A stretch of DNA of 64,000 nt from Camellia lanceoleosa (GCA_025200525.1 CM045762.1:91640717-91704716), one strand, 5' to 3'; positions 1 to 10,720 are shown, counted from the first letter of the stretch. Notes: generated by a model not told the origin, from the sequence alone. Program-made: numbers and translations.

Positions 1-1530
1 ATCAGTGAACAAAACATGCCAAAATATGCTAAATAATCATGGAAATGCAGCCAATGCATGCCAAAATGAAGGGCTTCTTTGGAGGGCCACACAAGGGATT
101 ATTAGGCACATGCAAAATGGACATTCAATAAGGCCAAACCAACTCTGGAAATGGCTCAAAAGGGTCCCAAAACCCACTGAAAAGGGCCTGGAACAAGGCC
201 TAGAAGCATACAAAATGTGGTCTCTTTGGAAGGCCAAAAAGGGCCACCAAACAAGTCAAGGAGAGAGGGGGTCACCCCCCTCTAGTTTTGGCCTTCAAGA
301 ACATATCAAGGCCACTGAAAATCCACTGGATTTTAGTGGCTAATAGGCCAAAACAAGGCCAATGCAAATATTCACATGTATGGCTCTAAACATGAAGAGA
401 TAAAGCATGCATGGGGGAAGATGACCCCAAACAAAAATGTGACCTTAACCAAACTTGAAGAGGATGTCAAAACAAGGCTTTTTTCAGTTTTTATCAAATC
501 TCGAAAATAATCACAAGTAGGGCTAATCTATCATGCAAAAATGGCCCTAAAAGAGAGATAAAGCACAAAGGACAGTAGATGGACTCAAACAGAGAAGAAC
601 CCTTCAACAAAGTTGAAGAGGGGCTCAAAATAAGGCACTTTACAGTTTGGCTTGAAGCCCAGAAGTGCTCACAAATGAGGCTAATATATCATGCAAAAAT
701 GGCCTACAAAGAGGGATAAAACATGCAAAGGGGGGAGGACGCCTCAAACAAGAAAAAGTCCTGGATCAAACATGTAGAAGAGCTCATAATATGATCTTTT
801 TTAGTTCAAAACAAAGTCCAAAAATGCTTGCAAGTAAGGCTTATAGATGAAGCAAGAAAGTGCAAGTTTGAGAGAAATAGGCACTTACCCTTGAAGAGCA
901 GCAAACCAGCAGCTTTTGGTTCAAAAGTTTGAGCTTCCAACCTCTTCAAATGGCCTCCAAGGTGCTGGAATGGAGGATGGAGGTGTATGTCTAGGTGTTG
1001 TAGTGCAAAAGTGCAAGGAAATCCAACTCTAAAGCCTAAAACACACACAATATAGAGAGAAATAGAGGTTTTTCCCTTTAAAAACTCAGAACCCTGGTGT
1101 AAGGAAAGGGCTCTTCCTTATATAGAACAATGCAAAGCCAAAGCTTCTTGAACAAGCTTTTCAAGGCTTCCATCCCTCCATACACGTTTGTGGAGGGGAG
1201 CAAATGAAAATCCAACTGGCTCAAAAGATCTCGGAAACATTTACCGAGATAGGGGGTGCCGCCATCAAGATGGTTTAATGGCCACACCGATGGCAGGCTT
1301 CATCGATGTGGCAGGGGCAAAGCCATGGTCGGCAGTGCACTAGGAGGGCCACTCTGAAAGGACCAAAACAAGGTCCAAAAATGAGGCAGAAAGGATACAA
1401 GGTCCGGGAAACTCGAATCGGTGACGTTCCCCCGCGACAGTCGAATGCTGGGCGAGCAATCGAACCAGTTGTTGGGTGTACCTACAAGCACAACCAAGCC
1501 TTGAGGACGGTCAAAAATGGGGTGTCTATA
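1..1530 (-). repeat. 3' LTR of Element 1, first 1.5 kb
   Basis: Collinear with 13565-15092, with scattered mismatches. The terminus reads TATAGACACC on the minus strand where the partner LTR has TGTAGACACC, so the terminal TG has mutated to TA. A stretch near 1255-1310 is about 27 bp longer than in the right LTR. The two 112-codon open frames at 5-343 and 13596-13934 are the same LTR sequence in both copies and look fortuitous, with no recognisable domain. Confidence 0.92.
1118..1124 (-). promoter_or_regulatory. LTR promoter TATA box (Element 1, 3' LTR)
   Basis: TATATAA on the minus strand, about 410 bp inside the LTR start. The same box sits at 14710-14716 in the partner LTR. Position and sequence fit a Pol II LTR promoter; activity cannot be judged. 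Confidence 0.6.
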
Positions 1531-1534
1531 GTTG

Positions 1535-1543
1535 CCCCTCTTT
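1535..1543 (-). promoter_or_regulatory. Polypurine tract of Element 1
   Basis: AAAGAGGGG on the minus strand, followed by CAAC and the LTR start at 1530. The identical tract precedes the 3' LTR of Element 4 (44744-44752). This is the expected plus-strand primer of reverse transcription. Confidence 0.85.
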
Positions 1544-1708
1544 GACAGAACTCGGAAGTCACAAAGTGACGTGAGTGAATGTCAAAGCCCAGAGACCACC
1601 CATTTTTGACAAGGCTGAAGACTCAGACAATCAATTAGTATAAGCATGCAGAGATGCGCCCGAAGGCTGGGGCAAAATGCAAATGACATGAAAGATGCAA
1701 GATTTGAT

Positions 1709-1850
1709 AATTGGACTTATACGCTACACGAAGCCGGTTTGTAATTGGACTTATATGCTTTCGCGAAGCCGGTTTGTAATTGGGCTTATACGCTTTCGCA
1801 AAGCCGGTTTGGTAATTGGAATTATACGCTTTCGTGAAGCCGGTTTGTAA
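1709..1850. repeat. 35-bp tandem repeat, 4 copies
   Basis: Units begin at 1711, 1745, 1780 and 1816 (34-36 bp apart) and contain the core GAAGCCGGTTTG. They lie next to the polypurine tract in the 3' untranslated region of Element 1. Confidence 0.85.
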
Positions 1851-1854
1851 TCAA

Positions 1855-3060
1855 AACAATGCAATGTACTAACAAGTACAGATGAGGTGCGAAAGGTAGC
1901 GCGAATGAAATGCATGCCAAATGCAATATGAGATGTAATGCACTAACTCGTGCAGGTAGAGTGCGCAAGATAGCGTGATTGAAATGCATACAAAATGCAA
2001 TGAGATGCACAAGACAGTGCGATGCGTAAAATAGCGCGATGCGTTAGACAACGCGAGCAATGAATGCATGCCAAAATGCAATCAGGTAAGCTGCGCAAGA
2101 CAGCGCGATGCGCAAGATAGCGCAAACAATGAATGCATGCCAAAATGCAATCAGGTAAGGTGCGCAAGACAGCGCGATGCGCAAGATAGCGCGAACAATG
2201 AATGCATGCCAAAATGCAATCAGGTAAGGTGCGCAAGACAGCGCGATGCGCAAGATAGCGCGAACAATGAATGCATGCCTAAATGCAATCAGGTAAAGTG
2301 CGCAAGACAGCGCGATGCGCAAAGTAGCGCGAACAATGAATGCATGCCTAAATGCAATCAGGTAAGGTGCGCAAGATAGCGCAAACAAAGAATGCATGCC
2401 TAAATGCAATTAGGTAAGGTGCGCAAGACAGCGCGATGCACAAAATAGCGCGAACAATGAATGCATGCCTAAATGCAATCAGGTAAGGTGCGCAAGACAG
2501 CGCGATGCGCAAGATAGCACGAACAATGAATGCATGCCTAAATGCAATCAGGTAAGGTAAGCAAGACAGCACGATGCGCAAGATAGCACGAACAATGAAT
2601 GCATGCCAAAATGCAATCAGGTAAGGTGCGCAAGACAGCGCGATGCGCAAGATAGCGCGAACAATGAATGCATGTCAAAATGCAATCAAGTAAGGTGCGC
2701 AAGACAACGCGATGCGAAAGATAGCGCGAACAATGAATGCATGCCAAAATGCAATCAGGTAAGGCGAAGAAGATAGCGATCGCAAAGATAGCGAACAATG
2801 AATGCATGTCAAAATGCAATCAGGTAAGGTGCGCAAGACAGCGCGATACGCAAAATAGCGCGAACAATGAATGCATGCCGAAATGCAATCAGGTAAAGTG
2901 CACAAGACAGCGTGATGCGCAAGATAGCGCGAACAATGAATGCATGTCCAAATGCAATCAGGTAAGGTGCGCAAGACAGTGCGATGCGCAACATAGCGCG
3001 AACAATGAATGCATGTCAAAATGCAATCAGGTAAGGTGCGCAAGACAGTGTGATGGATGA
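1855..3060. repeat. 69-bp tandem array, about 15 copies
   Basis: The marker AATGAATGCATG recurs at 2059, 2128, 2197, 2266 and so on to about 3004, always 69 bp apart except for one 54-bp short unit and one about 64 bp. Degenerate copies extend left to about 1860. Because 69 is a multiple of three, most frames stay open and give 23-residue periodic translations; these are not genes. Related single-copy or irregular sequence (GCGCTATCTTGCGCATC) occurs in Element 4 near 42190-42260, so this array is a local expansion of an older motif. Confidence 0.95.
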
Positions 3061-3104
3061 ATGCTATGATAGTAAAGATGCAAAAGGGTGGCAAACCCTA
3101 ACCA

Positions 3105-4675
3105 TGCCGGAATCAAGAGAGGAAGAAAAACAACAAATCAGGCACGTATACAACGTAACCCGAGATAAATTCCAAACCCAAACATGCTAAAAACGCGTAA
3201 GGAACGGGACATTCAAACCACGCTGAAATCGTGAGAGGAGGTCTGACAACCCGCCCAGTGCGTCTACAACGTAACCCGGGATAAATTCCAAACACGCTGA
3301 AATCGTGAGAGGAACGGGACACTCAAACCACGTTGAAATCGTGAGAGGAGGTCCGACAACCTGCCCAACGCATCTACAACGCAACCTGGGATAAATTCCA
3401 AACACGCTGAAATCGCGTAAGGAACGAGACACTCAAACCACGCTGAAATCGTGAGAGGAGGTCCGACAACCTGCCCAGCGCGTCTACAATGCAACCTGGG
3501 ATAAATTCCAAACACGCTGAAATCGCAAAAGGAACTGGACACTCAAACCATGCAGAAATCGTGAGAGGAGGTCCGCCAACCCGCCCAGCGTGTCTATAAT
3601 GCAACCTAGGATAAATTCCAAACACGCTGTAATCGCGTAAGGAACGGGACACTCAAACCACGCTGAAATCGTGAGAGGAGGTCCGACAACCCGCCCAGCG
3701 CGTCTACAATGCAACCTGGGATAAATTCCAAACACACTGAAATCGCATAAGGAATGGGACACTTAAACCACGCTGAAATCGTGAGAGGAGGTCCGACAAC
3801 CCGCCTAGCGCGTCTACAACGCAACCTGGGATAAATTCCAAACACGCTGAAATCGCGTAAGAAACGGGACACGCAAAGCACGCTGAAATCGTGAGAGGAG
3901 GTCTGACCACCCGCCCAGCGCGTCTACAATGCAACCTGGGATAAATTCCAAACACGCTGAAATCGTGAGAGGAACGGGACACTCAAACCACACTGAAATC
4001 GTGAGAGGAGGTCCGACAACCTGCCCAGCGCGTCTACAACGCAACCTGGGATAAATTCCAAACACGCTGAAATCGCGTAAGGAACTGGACACTCAAACCA
4101 TGCTGAAATCGTGAGAGGAGGTCCGACAACCCGCCCAGCGTATCTACAACGCAACCTGGGATAAATTCCAAACACGATGAAATCGCGTAAGGAACGGGAC
4201 ACTCAAACCACGCTAAAATCGTGAGAGGAGGTCCGACAACCCGCCTAGCGCGTCTACAACGCAACCTGGGATAAATTCCAAACATACTGAAATTGCATAA
4301 GGAACGGGACACTCAAACCACGCTGAAATCGTGAGAAGAGGTCCGACAACCCGCCTAGCACGTCTACAACGCAACCTGGGATAAATTCCAAACACGCTAA
4401 AATCGCGTAAGGAACGGGACACTCAAACCACGCTGAAATCGTGAGAGGAGATCCGACAAGCCGCCCAGCGCGTCTACAATGCAACTTGGGATAAATTCCA
4501 AACACGCTGAAATCGCGTAAGGAACGGGACACTCAAACCATGCTAAAATCGTGAGAAGAGGTCCGACAAGCCGCCCAGCGCGTCTATAATGCAACCTGGG
4601 ATAAATTCCAAACACGCTGAAATCGCGTGAGGAACGGGACACTCAAACAACGCTGAAATCGTGAGAGGAGGTCCG
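3105..4675. repeat. 110-bp tandem array, about 14 copies
   Basis: The marker GGATAAATTCCAAACA recurs every 110 bp through the block. Each unit holds a shorter motif (ACGCTGAAATCG) twice, 35 and 75 bp apart, so the unit itself arose by duplication. Units differ at scattered C/T and G/A positions. Nothing comparable is present in the sister Element 4. The repeated 92-codon minus-strand frames result from the period and are not coding. Confidence 0.96.
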
Positions 4676-4679
4676 ACTA

Positions 4680-5120
4680 AAAAAGAAACAAGGGGAGACA
4701 ACCCCGTGTTATAAAAAGGAGAAAAGGCAAGGAGACAAATCCCCGTGTCTCAGAAATGGCGAGAGCATTGAAACGTATTCCAAATGCTTTTAACCAGAGA
4801 GGAAGAAACATGGGGACATGTCCCGGTGTTTCAAAAAGATGAAGAGACATAAGGACGTAACCCCGTGTCTCTGAATGGTGTGAGCATCGGAACGTATTCC
4901 GAATGCTTTTAACCAGAGAGGAAGAAACATAGGGACGTTTCCCAGTGTTTCAAAAAGATGAAGAGACGTAAGGACGTATCCCCGTGTCTCTGCATGGTGT
5001 GAGCCTCGCAACGTATTCCAAATGCTTTTAACCAGAGAGAAAGAAACATAGGGACGTGTCCCGATGTTTAAAAAAGATGAAGAGACATAAGGATGTATCC
5101 CCGTGTCTCTAAATGGTGTG
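4680..5120. repeat. 119-bp tandem array, about 3.5 copies
   Basis: AACCAGAGA recurs at 4792, 4911 and 5030. Units contain paired segments such as GGGGACATGTCCC, an imperfect palindrome. The array directly abuts the 110-bp array. Confidence 0.9.
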
Positions 5121-5300
5121 AGCCTCTCAGCGTAGTACAAGCAAGAGGGGAAAGGGAAAGCCTCTCAGCGTAGTACACGCGAGAGAGGAAAGATAAAAAT
5201 CTCTCAGCGAGCGTAGTACACGCGAGAGGGGAAAGATATCCAAACGCGAGAGGAGAAGGGTAGGTCCAAATGCATGCCAAATACAAGAGGGGAAAGGTAT
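5121..5300. repeat. Short 38-bp repeats with CGCGAGAGG core
   Basis: Three to four degenerate units containing CTCAGCGTAGTACA and CGCGAGAGGGGAAAG. The CGCGAGAGGA core also appears in the 40- and 81-bp arrays of Element 3 (25890-26440), so it is a shared seed motif of these elements. Confidence 0.7.
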
Positions 5301-6480
5301 CAGTCAAACTGAACCGGAACTTGCCTGAATGAACAGTACATACAATACTGTGCATGAGCGAAAAAGGATCTTGATAAGTAGAATGCAATACAATGCAATG
5401 ATGTGTAAGGAATGCAATGAACAAACCTAGCGGCGCTTTAGAAAGCACCTCATGGGGTGAGTGGCGATGAAACGCTCTACTCTGACAGGGATCTCCCCTG
5501 TGTTTTTCGAACTCTTACCTTCAACTCACAGTACAAAAAGGTTCTGAAATACTGACAAGGAGCAACATCTGCTGGGGAAACCACAAATGTCGCTTTTCTT
5601 CCTGATCATACTGACAACTGAGGTGCCTCTAGCCGGGATTGGTACTCCGAGAGAGCACTTCTGATTGCTATTTTGGCACGAAAATAGTCAGCACAGTACT
5701 TGATTCACTTGGAACGCCTAGTTCGCACAACATTTCTCATTCTGAACGCATGACCCATTCCAACCACTGCTTATTTTGAACTCACAGCCCATAACTTTTA
5801 ATACAGCATACAGCTAATTCTGAACACACGGCCCATTCTGAACACTGCTCATTCTGAACTCACAGCCCATAACACAGTATTCTGTTTATTCTGCACACAG
5901 CTCTTACAACACATTGCTCATTCCTGATCACACAACCCATAACACGGTGCTTTATTCATTTTGAAAACGCTGGATGGGAAGATGGAATTTGCAGGAGTCG
6001 AAACAAACTTAGATGCTCTGAACTTTCCTTATTTTCTTTTGCATCGCAATTCAGAACCCAAAATTCTTCAGGTAGGTCCAGGTTTTACCATTCACACTTA
6101 TCGGGGGTGGACCCTGCAGTTTTATAAAAAAACAAATCTTGTTTTGCACAAATGTAGAGAATGGCACAGCACTCTGAACACAAAACGATTTTATTTTCGA
6201 AATTAAGAATGAGTACTTAACCGGGTATTGAGCCTATGACTGAACACAGTGAAAAAGACTCAGCAACGGAAAACAAAAAGGTAAACAACCTAAACACATC
6301 GAGACATGCTCGGAACCGTCTCAAAACAAGAGTTGAGGTAAACAAAACAAAACAAAAGACACGATACACAAACGTGTTACAAAAACGAGAGACCTCAGAT
6401 CACGAGGAGCCAGTTTCTTCGGGTATGTTTGCCACCCTTTCTAATATGTGATTCTCACATCACTCTGGCACTTCAGCTTG
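5301..6480. other. 3' untranslated region of Element 1, no gene
   Basis: Between arrays and antisense ORF remnant. It has irregular repeats of ACTCACAGCCCATAA-like segments at 5740-5950, matching (reverse complement) the 104-bp array of Element 4 at 40935-41260. A block near 5430-5480 matches 41600-41650 of Element 4. The 81- and 71-codon open frames at 5961 and 6236 have no recognisable domain and are not kept in Element 4. Confidence 0.75.
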
Positions 6481-6559
6481 GTTTTTCTCTCAAAACCCTT
6501 TTGCTCATTTTTCTCTCAACTTACACCTCTCTATTCTTTAATCTCTCATTTTTCATCCC

Positions 6560-6942
6560 TCCCCTGGGTGGTTGGTGGATAAATTGAAGGTCGCGGGCTC
6601 TTGCCCCTAGTACTCAGCTAGATTCTTTTTCTTCCGCTCATAACAATGAACTCCCCCTCAAAGAAGGGTTGTAATGCGGCTGGATGTGCGGCAGACCTGC
6701 AATTGACATCGGTCGACGATGCTCTACTGGGGAGTTTGGACGTGATTAGATCTGTCCAGATGAGGGAATGGAATATCTTGATCCATTCCAATTTTTGCTT
6801 CACACTTAGCTTGATACCTCGCTGCTTGGATGATGAGAGAGCTTTCAGCCCTTTGTTGTTAACTTCAGTTGTGCCCTTTCTAGCAGGTAGAGTGCCCTTT
6901 CTGGCAAGTATGTTGACAATGGGGCAAAGACAGAACACCTGA
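6560..6942 (+). pseudogene. Antisense ORF remnant (second exon of a DUF7745/plant-mobile-domain-like gene)
   Basis: This is the counterpart of the better kept antisense gene at 52284-53513 in Element 5. The end of the intron (TTTTCATCCCTCCCC) and the start of exon 2 (WLVDKLKV) are recognisable, but the splice acceptor AG is lost (CCCTGG). The reading frame then shifts. Later remnants read PDEGMEYL, then a frame-shifted tail matching the PRCLEDKRA region of Element 5. Exon 1 is missing and a central part of exon 2 is deleted. It runs opposite to the element's own genes, between pol and the 3' LTR. It is not functional. Confidence 0.6.
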
Positions 6943-7250
6943 CACAACTGTGCCCCTAGTTCATCATTTTGATCATTTTTTTTTTTTTTGTTTTGGTTTT
7001 AGAACAATTTTGACCAACACGAAAGTTAGATTAACATGCTTGTTCGATTTTTGATTTAAAATCATGCAAGTCAGGCTATGAGCGCTGAAAATTTTCCTTT
7101 TTTTGGGTCCCAGAAATGGTCTTAGTTGTAAAAATGAAATCGTTTTCGAGAAAATAGTCAACCTCAGTAAAAATTCTCAAAAATTGTTTTTGCAAACGGC
7201 CAATGCTAAACGAGCATGGAACCTACCCTCGAGATGCGCAACCTCGGATC
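6943..7250. other. Conserved non-coding block downstream of pol and of the antisense ORF
   Basis: About 200 bp (roughly 6995-7200) with the motifs TTAGATTAACATGCTTGTTC and GTCAGGCTATGAGCGCTGAA. Related blocks occur at 16600-16810, 29040-29275, 39830-40030 (inverted) and, more weakly, 53760-53950. No ORF is preserved across the copies. Confidence 0.65.
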
Positions 7251-7390
7251 GGAGGCAATGGAAAATTGCCCCTTGCTTGAAGGACACTGCATGGAACGGA
7301 AAGTTGCCCTTGTTGAATGACACCGCAGCGCACTGAATGGCAACGGAAAGTTGCCCCTTGTTTGAATGGCACCGCAGCGCATTGTAGTCA
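7250..7390. repeat. Three-copy repeat with GGAAAGTTGCCCCTTG core
   Basis: Three units of roughly 45-60 bp. The inverted counterpart in Element 4 (39589-39740) also has three units, so the triplication predates the split of the two elements. Confidence 0.75.
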
Positions 7391-7590
7391 GTCCTCAGAG
7401 TGACGAACACAACCAAATCCTTAGCTTCAGAGAAGGCAGAGATGCTCAAAACCAATACATGGGCACAATCAATTTGGAAGTGTTTGTGGCTGGACTTCAA
7501 AATGAAGTTGCCTACGTATCCCAAACATGGGAATCAAGCCTTACGTAGTTCGGGTCAAGGTACACTCGTGTATTAACCCTCAACTTTTAC

Positions 7591-7795
7591 GCTCTAACTT
7601 TTGCCAAGGCCGCCCTTCCAGGTTTTCAACCTTGCGAGCTTTGTTTTTCTTCTTTTCAACTCTTTTGTTCTTTTTTTTTTCTTTTCATTTCTTTTTCTTT
7701 GTTCAGAATTTTTTTTTTGCATTTTTTCTTTTCTTTGCTCTAACTTTTGCCTGGGTCGCCCTTCCGGGTTTTCAGCCCAGCGAGCCTCTCAAGGG
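7591..7795 (-). repeat. Paired direct repeats flanking a pyrimidine-rich spacer (purine-rich in the element's sense strand)
   Basis: Copies at 7591-7638 and 7737-7795 both contain GCTCTAACTTTTGCC, GTCGCCCTT-like and GGTTTTCA cores. The spacer is almost pure T/C (A/G on the minus, sense strand). The same arrangement occurs just after pol in all five elements (17181-17335, 29626-29780, 39161-39381 inverted, 54245-54380). Confidence 0.8.
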
Positions 7796-8005
7796 TAAAA
7801 GTGTAGCTTTGTCCATGTCAAATGGTTTTGAAATCCTGAAGTCATCTGAATCCAAGAGAATGGCTGCTATTTGCTGACGATGCAGGAGGCCATCCAATAA
7901 GGGGCTGAATTTGCCACTAGTGTTGTGGATAGGAACTCGTTTATCCTTCAGCAATACTTTCTTCTTTCCTCCCTTCTGGGATTTGACGTTTTTTCCAATC
8001 TTCAT
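7772..8005 (-). pseudogene. Integrase C-terminal remnant (Element 1)
   Basis: The open frame reads KVLLKDKRVPIHNTSGKF and, later, ILLDSDDFRISKPFDMDKA. These match the integrase C-terminal stretch of Element 5 (VLKDNRAPIYDPRGKF ... MDLDGLEFSQPINMDK; 54375-54653). In a working element this domain binds DNA ends and follows the integrase core. Here it is joined directly to an RNase H fragment and the integrase core is absent. Confidence 0.75.
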
Positions 8006-8059
8006 TGATTTGCGGAATGATCCATCTTTGGCTCTTCGAGCACATTTGAAATTCTTTTG

Positions 8060-8440
8060 CCCCTAGTTTAAAGGGGTGCTTTTGATCTAGCTTCGCAAGC
8101 TTCTTTTGACCTTCTGATCTTCTTGATCCGATTTTCCTGGTCTCTTGTTCGAGGGCTGCTTCAAATCTGGCCACACAGGCCTTACATTGTGGTTGACCAT
8201 TTGAACACGTTGAATCCAGGTCCAAGGTTTGAAAGCGAGGGGTCGAGTCTTGAGGCTGAGAGCGATCCTAGGCTGCACAATCTCAAGACCAATTCCACAC
8301 AGGTCTTCACAAGACTACGCAAAACATTTTGTTTTTGAAAGTTTTTACTTAGTACTCACATTGACAAGCATGATTTCATTCATTAAAAGGCTTAGCACGC
8401 CTATCTGTCTCTCAAATTGATCAAAGTTTTGCAAAAGCTG
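8060..8440 (-). pseudogene. Deleted pol: start of RT fused to middle of the second RNase H (Element 1)
   Basis: From right to left on the minus strand, sequence matching the N-terminal lead of RT in Element 5 (region coding IVQHQIPLDPEAQP) runs to a junction near 8240. It continues as CKACVARFEAALEQE, which matches YETCIAGLEAVLKLG of the second RNase H at 55590-56075. About 1.4 kb of RT and RNase H is absent at this join. The same join is found at about 17740, 30190 and 38720, so it was inherited, not made here. Confidence 0.75.
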
Positions 8441-8951
8441 AGGAATTCCTTCCTCTTCGTTTTCACCAATGTTAGAAAAAGTTTTGAAAAACTTAGGTCA
8501 ATGCAATAATTTCATACCACAAAAGTGCAGGTGGAATGCACTGTCGTTCCATTCCAATCCTCTGGCACAACTAACCCAAAATGGCAATAACCACAGAAAC
8601 GTGATAGCCGCAGCCGTTTCATTCAGATTTCCTGGTTACAACTAGCTTCACAACAGAGATAGACTCAAAAGAAAGCAAAAGGAGTAATTATAAAACAAAA
8701 CGGTGTTCGAGGCAACAACCCCGGAATCACCTGATATTCTATACAAGGGGATAGACTCGCTGCAACAAGACTGACCCTTAAGCAAAAAGGACTGACTCAA
8801 GACAATGAGACAGACTCAAAGCAAAATAAAAGACTAACTCGACACCCAAGCCAGAATTTACAAAACTAGCATTCGCAAATGCTCAAAAATGCGTGCCAGA
8901 TGCCACATCCAAAATACGTCGAGGGTCACCCACAAGTGGTTCACTCCCCGG
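8441..8951. other. Non-coding spacer between pol remnant and gag (Element 1)
   Basis: Corresponds to 37940-38450 of Element 4. Between 8740 and 8850 GACTGACTC/GACAGACTC-like words recur. No protease is recognisable, so protease and the gag-pro linker were lost from this lineage. Confidence 0.6.
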
Positions 8952-9946
8952 TCACATACTCGCAGTATCCTCAAAATCCAAGAACTCTGTAGTGACCAAC
9001 TTGGCCAAGGTAGGCGGGAGAATGACCTTATCGTCAATCAAATCTTGCACTTCATGACGAAGGCGGAAACAACTGTCGGTGTTGTGACCGGTTTGCTGGT
9101 GGTATGTGCAGTACGAAGTAGCATCGTGTTTAGCTGGAAGGGGATTCGGGAGAGGCCGCGGCTCAAGGGGTGTAAGATGCCCCTTTTTAGCCAAAATTAG
9201 AAGTGCCCTAGACAAAGGCATGTAGAGAGGATGAAAGACCCTGCGCCCTCGAGGCAGATACTTTGAAGTCTGTGGATTCTCGCTAGACGCACTAGCGAAA
9301 GGGTCGGCAGGTGCGGCCTTGGATTTCTGGTCTTTCCCGGGTGCAGGGTTGGGAGTGGAAGGAACTGTTCTGGCATGATGAGGCCTATCCCGGTTTTTCT
9401 GACTGGCTTGTACTGCCCGCGACTGGAGTGCGGAAAACATCATCCACGATCTTGGTCGTAACCGCGAGCACCTGTTGCTTACTCATCCCCTCAGCCTTCA
9501 AAGTCTCGACTGCCCACAGCAGTTGTTCGATGGGATCGATGTCTGCCTTCATTTTGTTCTTTCCTCTGGCCTCAGCTTGATTGAGGGCTTGGGTTGGTGT
9601 TCATACGTCGTTGTTATAGTTGGAGGCCATCTCCGGTTGGCTAAGCTCGATCACAATCCTTCCCAATAGTGGGGGCTCCTGTGGTACAAAACTTTCAGCA
9701 TATGGTTCGGCTGGTGGCGAAGTTGACATTCTGTAAGCGAGATCCGCCACGGACCTCTAGAGGTCACCTATCATCCCCATCAATTCGAATGTGGTGGGCT
9801 CACGAGCTGTACAACCGGGGATCGAGGCCGGTGCGCAAAGAAGCGACTGGTAGATGCGGTACATCAACGTCGGTCTCACTTTGCAGCATGATTCCTTGAT
9901 CTAACGCGGCTGTCATAACCACGATCTCTTCTGAATTCTGTGTCAT
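8952..9946 (-). pseudogene. gag: gag remnant with intact zinc knuckle (Element 1)
   Basis: The best frame (9443-8952, 163 codons) ends in a gag knuckle of the form C-x2-H-x4-H-x4-C (YCTYHQQTGHNTDSC) followed by FRLRHEVQDLID, the usual tail of Tat-lineage gag. Upstream, YLPRGRRVFHPLYMPLSRA is the pre-knuckle segment shared with Elements 2-5. The probable gag start is the ATG at 9946 (MTQNSEEIVVM), which is also present in Element 4 at 36918. Between 9800 and 9443 the frame is broken and the conserved capsid core seen in Element 5 (61080-61310) cannot be found. Gag would form the particle that packages element RNA; this copy cannot make a complete one. Confidence 0.75.
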
Positions 9947-10496
9947 GATAAGTCCACTGCTCTGAATGGTGACTAACGGATCAAGTATCTGTCTTGTCTC
10001 AGCAAGGGGGGAACACTGACTATTCCGTATCAATTCTCTGAACGTTGTAAGGAAAAAAAAACAAACAGCATGTCAGCCCAAACGGATCAAACACAGGTGT
10101 AGCCGAACAACCATACTTTACCACTGACCACTATTCCCCAAAATTACTCCCCCAAAATACTGAATCGGATACCTGTAGATATAACTGATTCTGAAAATGC
10201 TAAACTGGTGCCCGCAGGCCTGATGCCCAGAATACTGAACTGGTGCCCGCAGGCCTCATGCCCAAACTTTACAAACTGATATGTGCGTTCCTGTAGATAT
10301 ACACTCTAAAAGCACATAGCAAGTAAAAGAAAGCCAAAACACGCCTATATTAGGGTAGGGTTTTCCTGTCCTATTTTGTCAGGAGCTAGGGTTTCACTAC
10401 GCACGCAGTGGTTTCAAACAACCTATAAACGGGTAAGCAACCTATCCTAGTTTGGAATGGTCAGTATGGATTCCGAATATACACTAGGTCGAATGG
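9947..10496. other. 5' leader of Element 1
   Basis: Non-coding leader between primer-binding site and gag. Minus-strand sequence near 10038-10070 is a T-rich tract ending in CAG, a candidate splice acceptor 92 bases before the gag ATG. A small duplication of TGAACTGGTGCCCGCAGGCC-like sequence lies at 10200-10265. Confidence 0.6.
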
Positions 10497-10697
10497 TCAA
10501 AAGGGTGCCCCGGTAAAACCAGGGTTTGTGTTCCCGTCGTGGCAGAGCCCGCAACCGGTCAGCCTTATCGCACGCTTCTCAAAGCGAGACTCCGGCAAAC
10601 CGTTCAGGAATAGCATACGGCAAACACAGTGTCCTAGGCGCACCAATGCACATGCAATGCAAAGAAACACATAAGTGTGAACAAAACAAAATATCAT
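10497..10697 (-). CDS. Possible short leader ORF, 66 codons
   Basis: Begins 24 bases after the primer-binding site. It is kept in frame in Element 4 (36196-36411, 71 codons): both read MIFCF near the start and share CRMLFLNGL and HDGNTNPGF. About a third of residues differ between the copies, so constraint is weak. The segment lies inside the proposed leader intron. No known domain is recognised. It may be a translated upstream ORF or simply conserved packaging or leader RNA. Confidence 0.3.
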   Translation of the reverse strand: MIFCFVHTYVFLCIACALVRLGHCVCRMLFLNGLPESRFEKRAIRLTGCGLCHDGNTNPGFTGAPF

Positions 10698-10720
10698 GAG
10701 TTCGAGTCAAGTTCGCTAAA

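Noticed and set aside
5..343. 112-codon frame conserved at 13596-13934
   Set aside because: Both copies are LTR sequence of one element, so identity is expected. It is on the strand opposite to the element and has no domain.
1943..3094. Long open frames with 23-residue periodicity on both strands (for example MPKCNQVRCARQRDAQ repeats)
   Set aside because: The 69-bp period is a multiple of three, so frames stay open automatically. Units change freely with no codon bias, and there is no start context or domain.
3187..4642. A ladder of near-identical 92-codon minus-strand frames
   Set aside because: Each is shifted by 110 bp and is the same repeat unit read through; the stop recurs in every unit.
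1855..5300. CRISPR-like repeat arrays
   Set aside because: Units are contiguous and evolve as whole tandem repeats; there are no unique spacers, and the context is a plant retrotransposon.
7601..7877. Phe-rich frames (FFFFSTLLFFFF)
   Set aside because: Translation of the T-rich spacer between the paired repeats.
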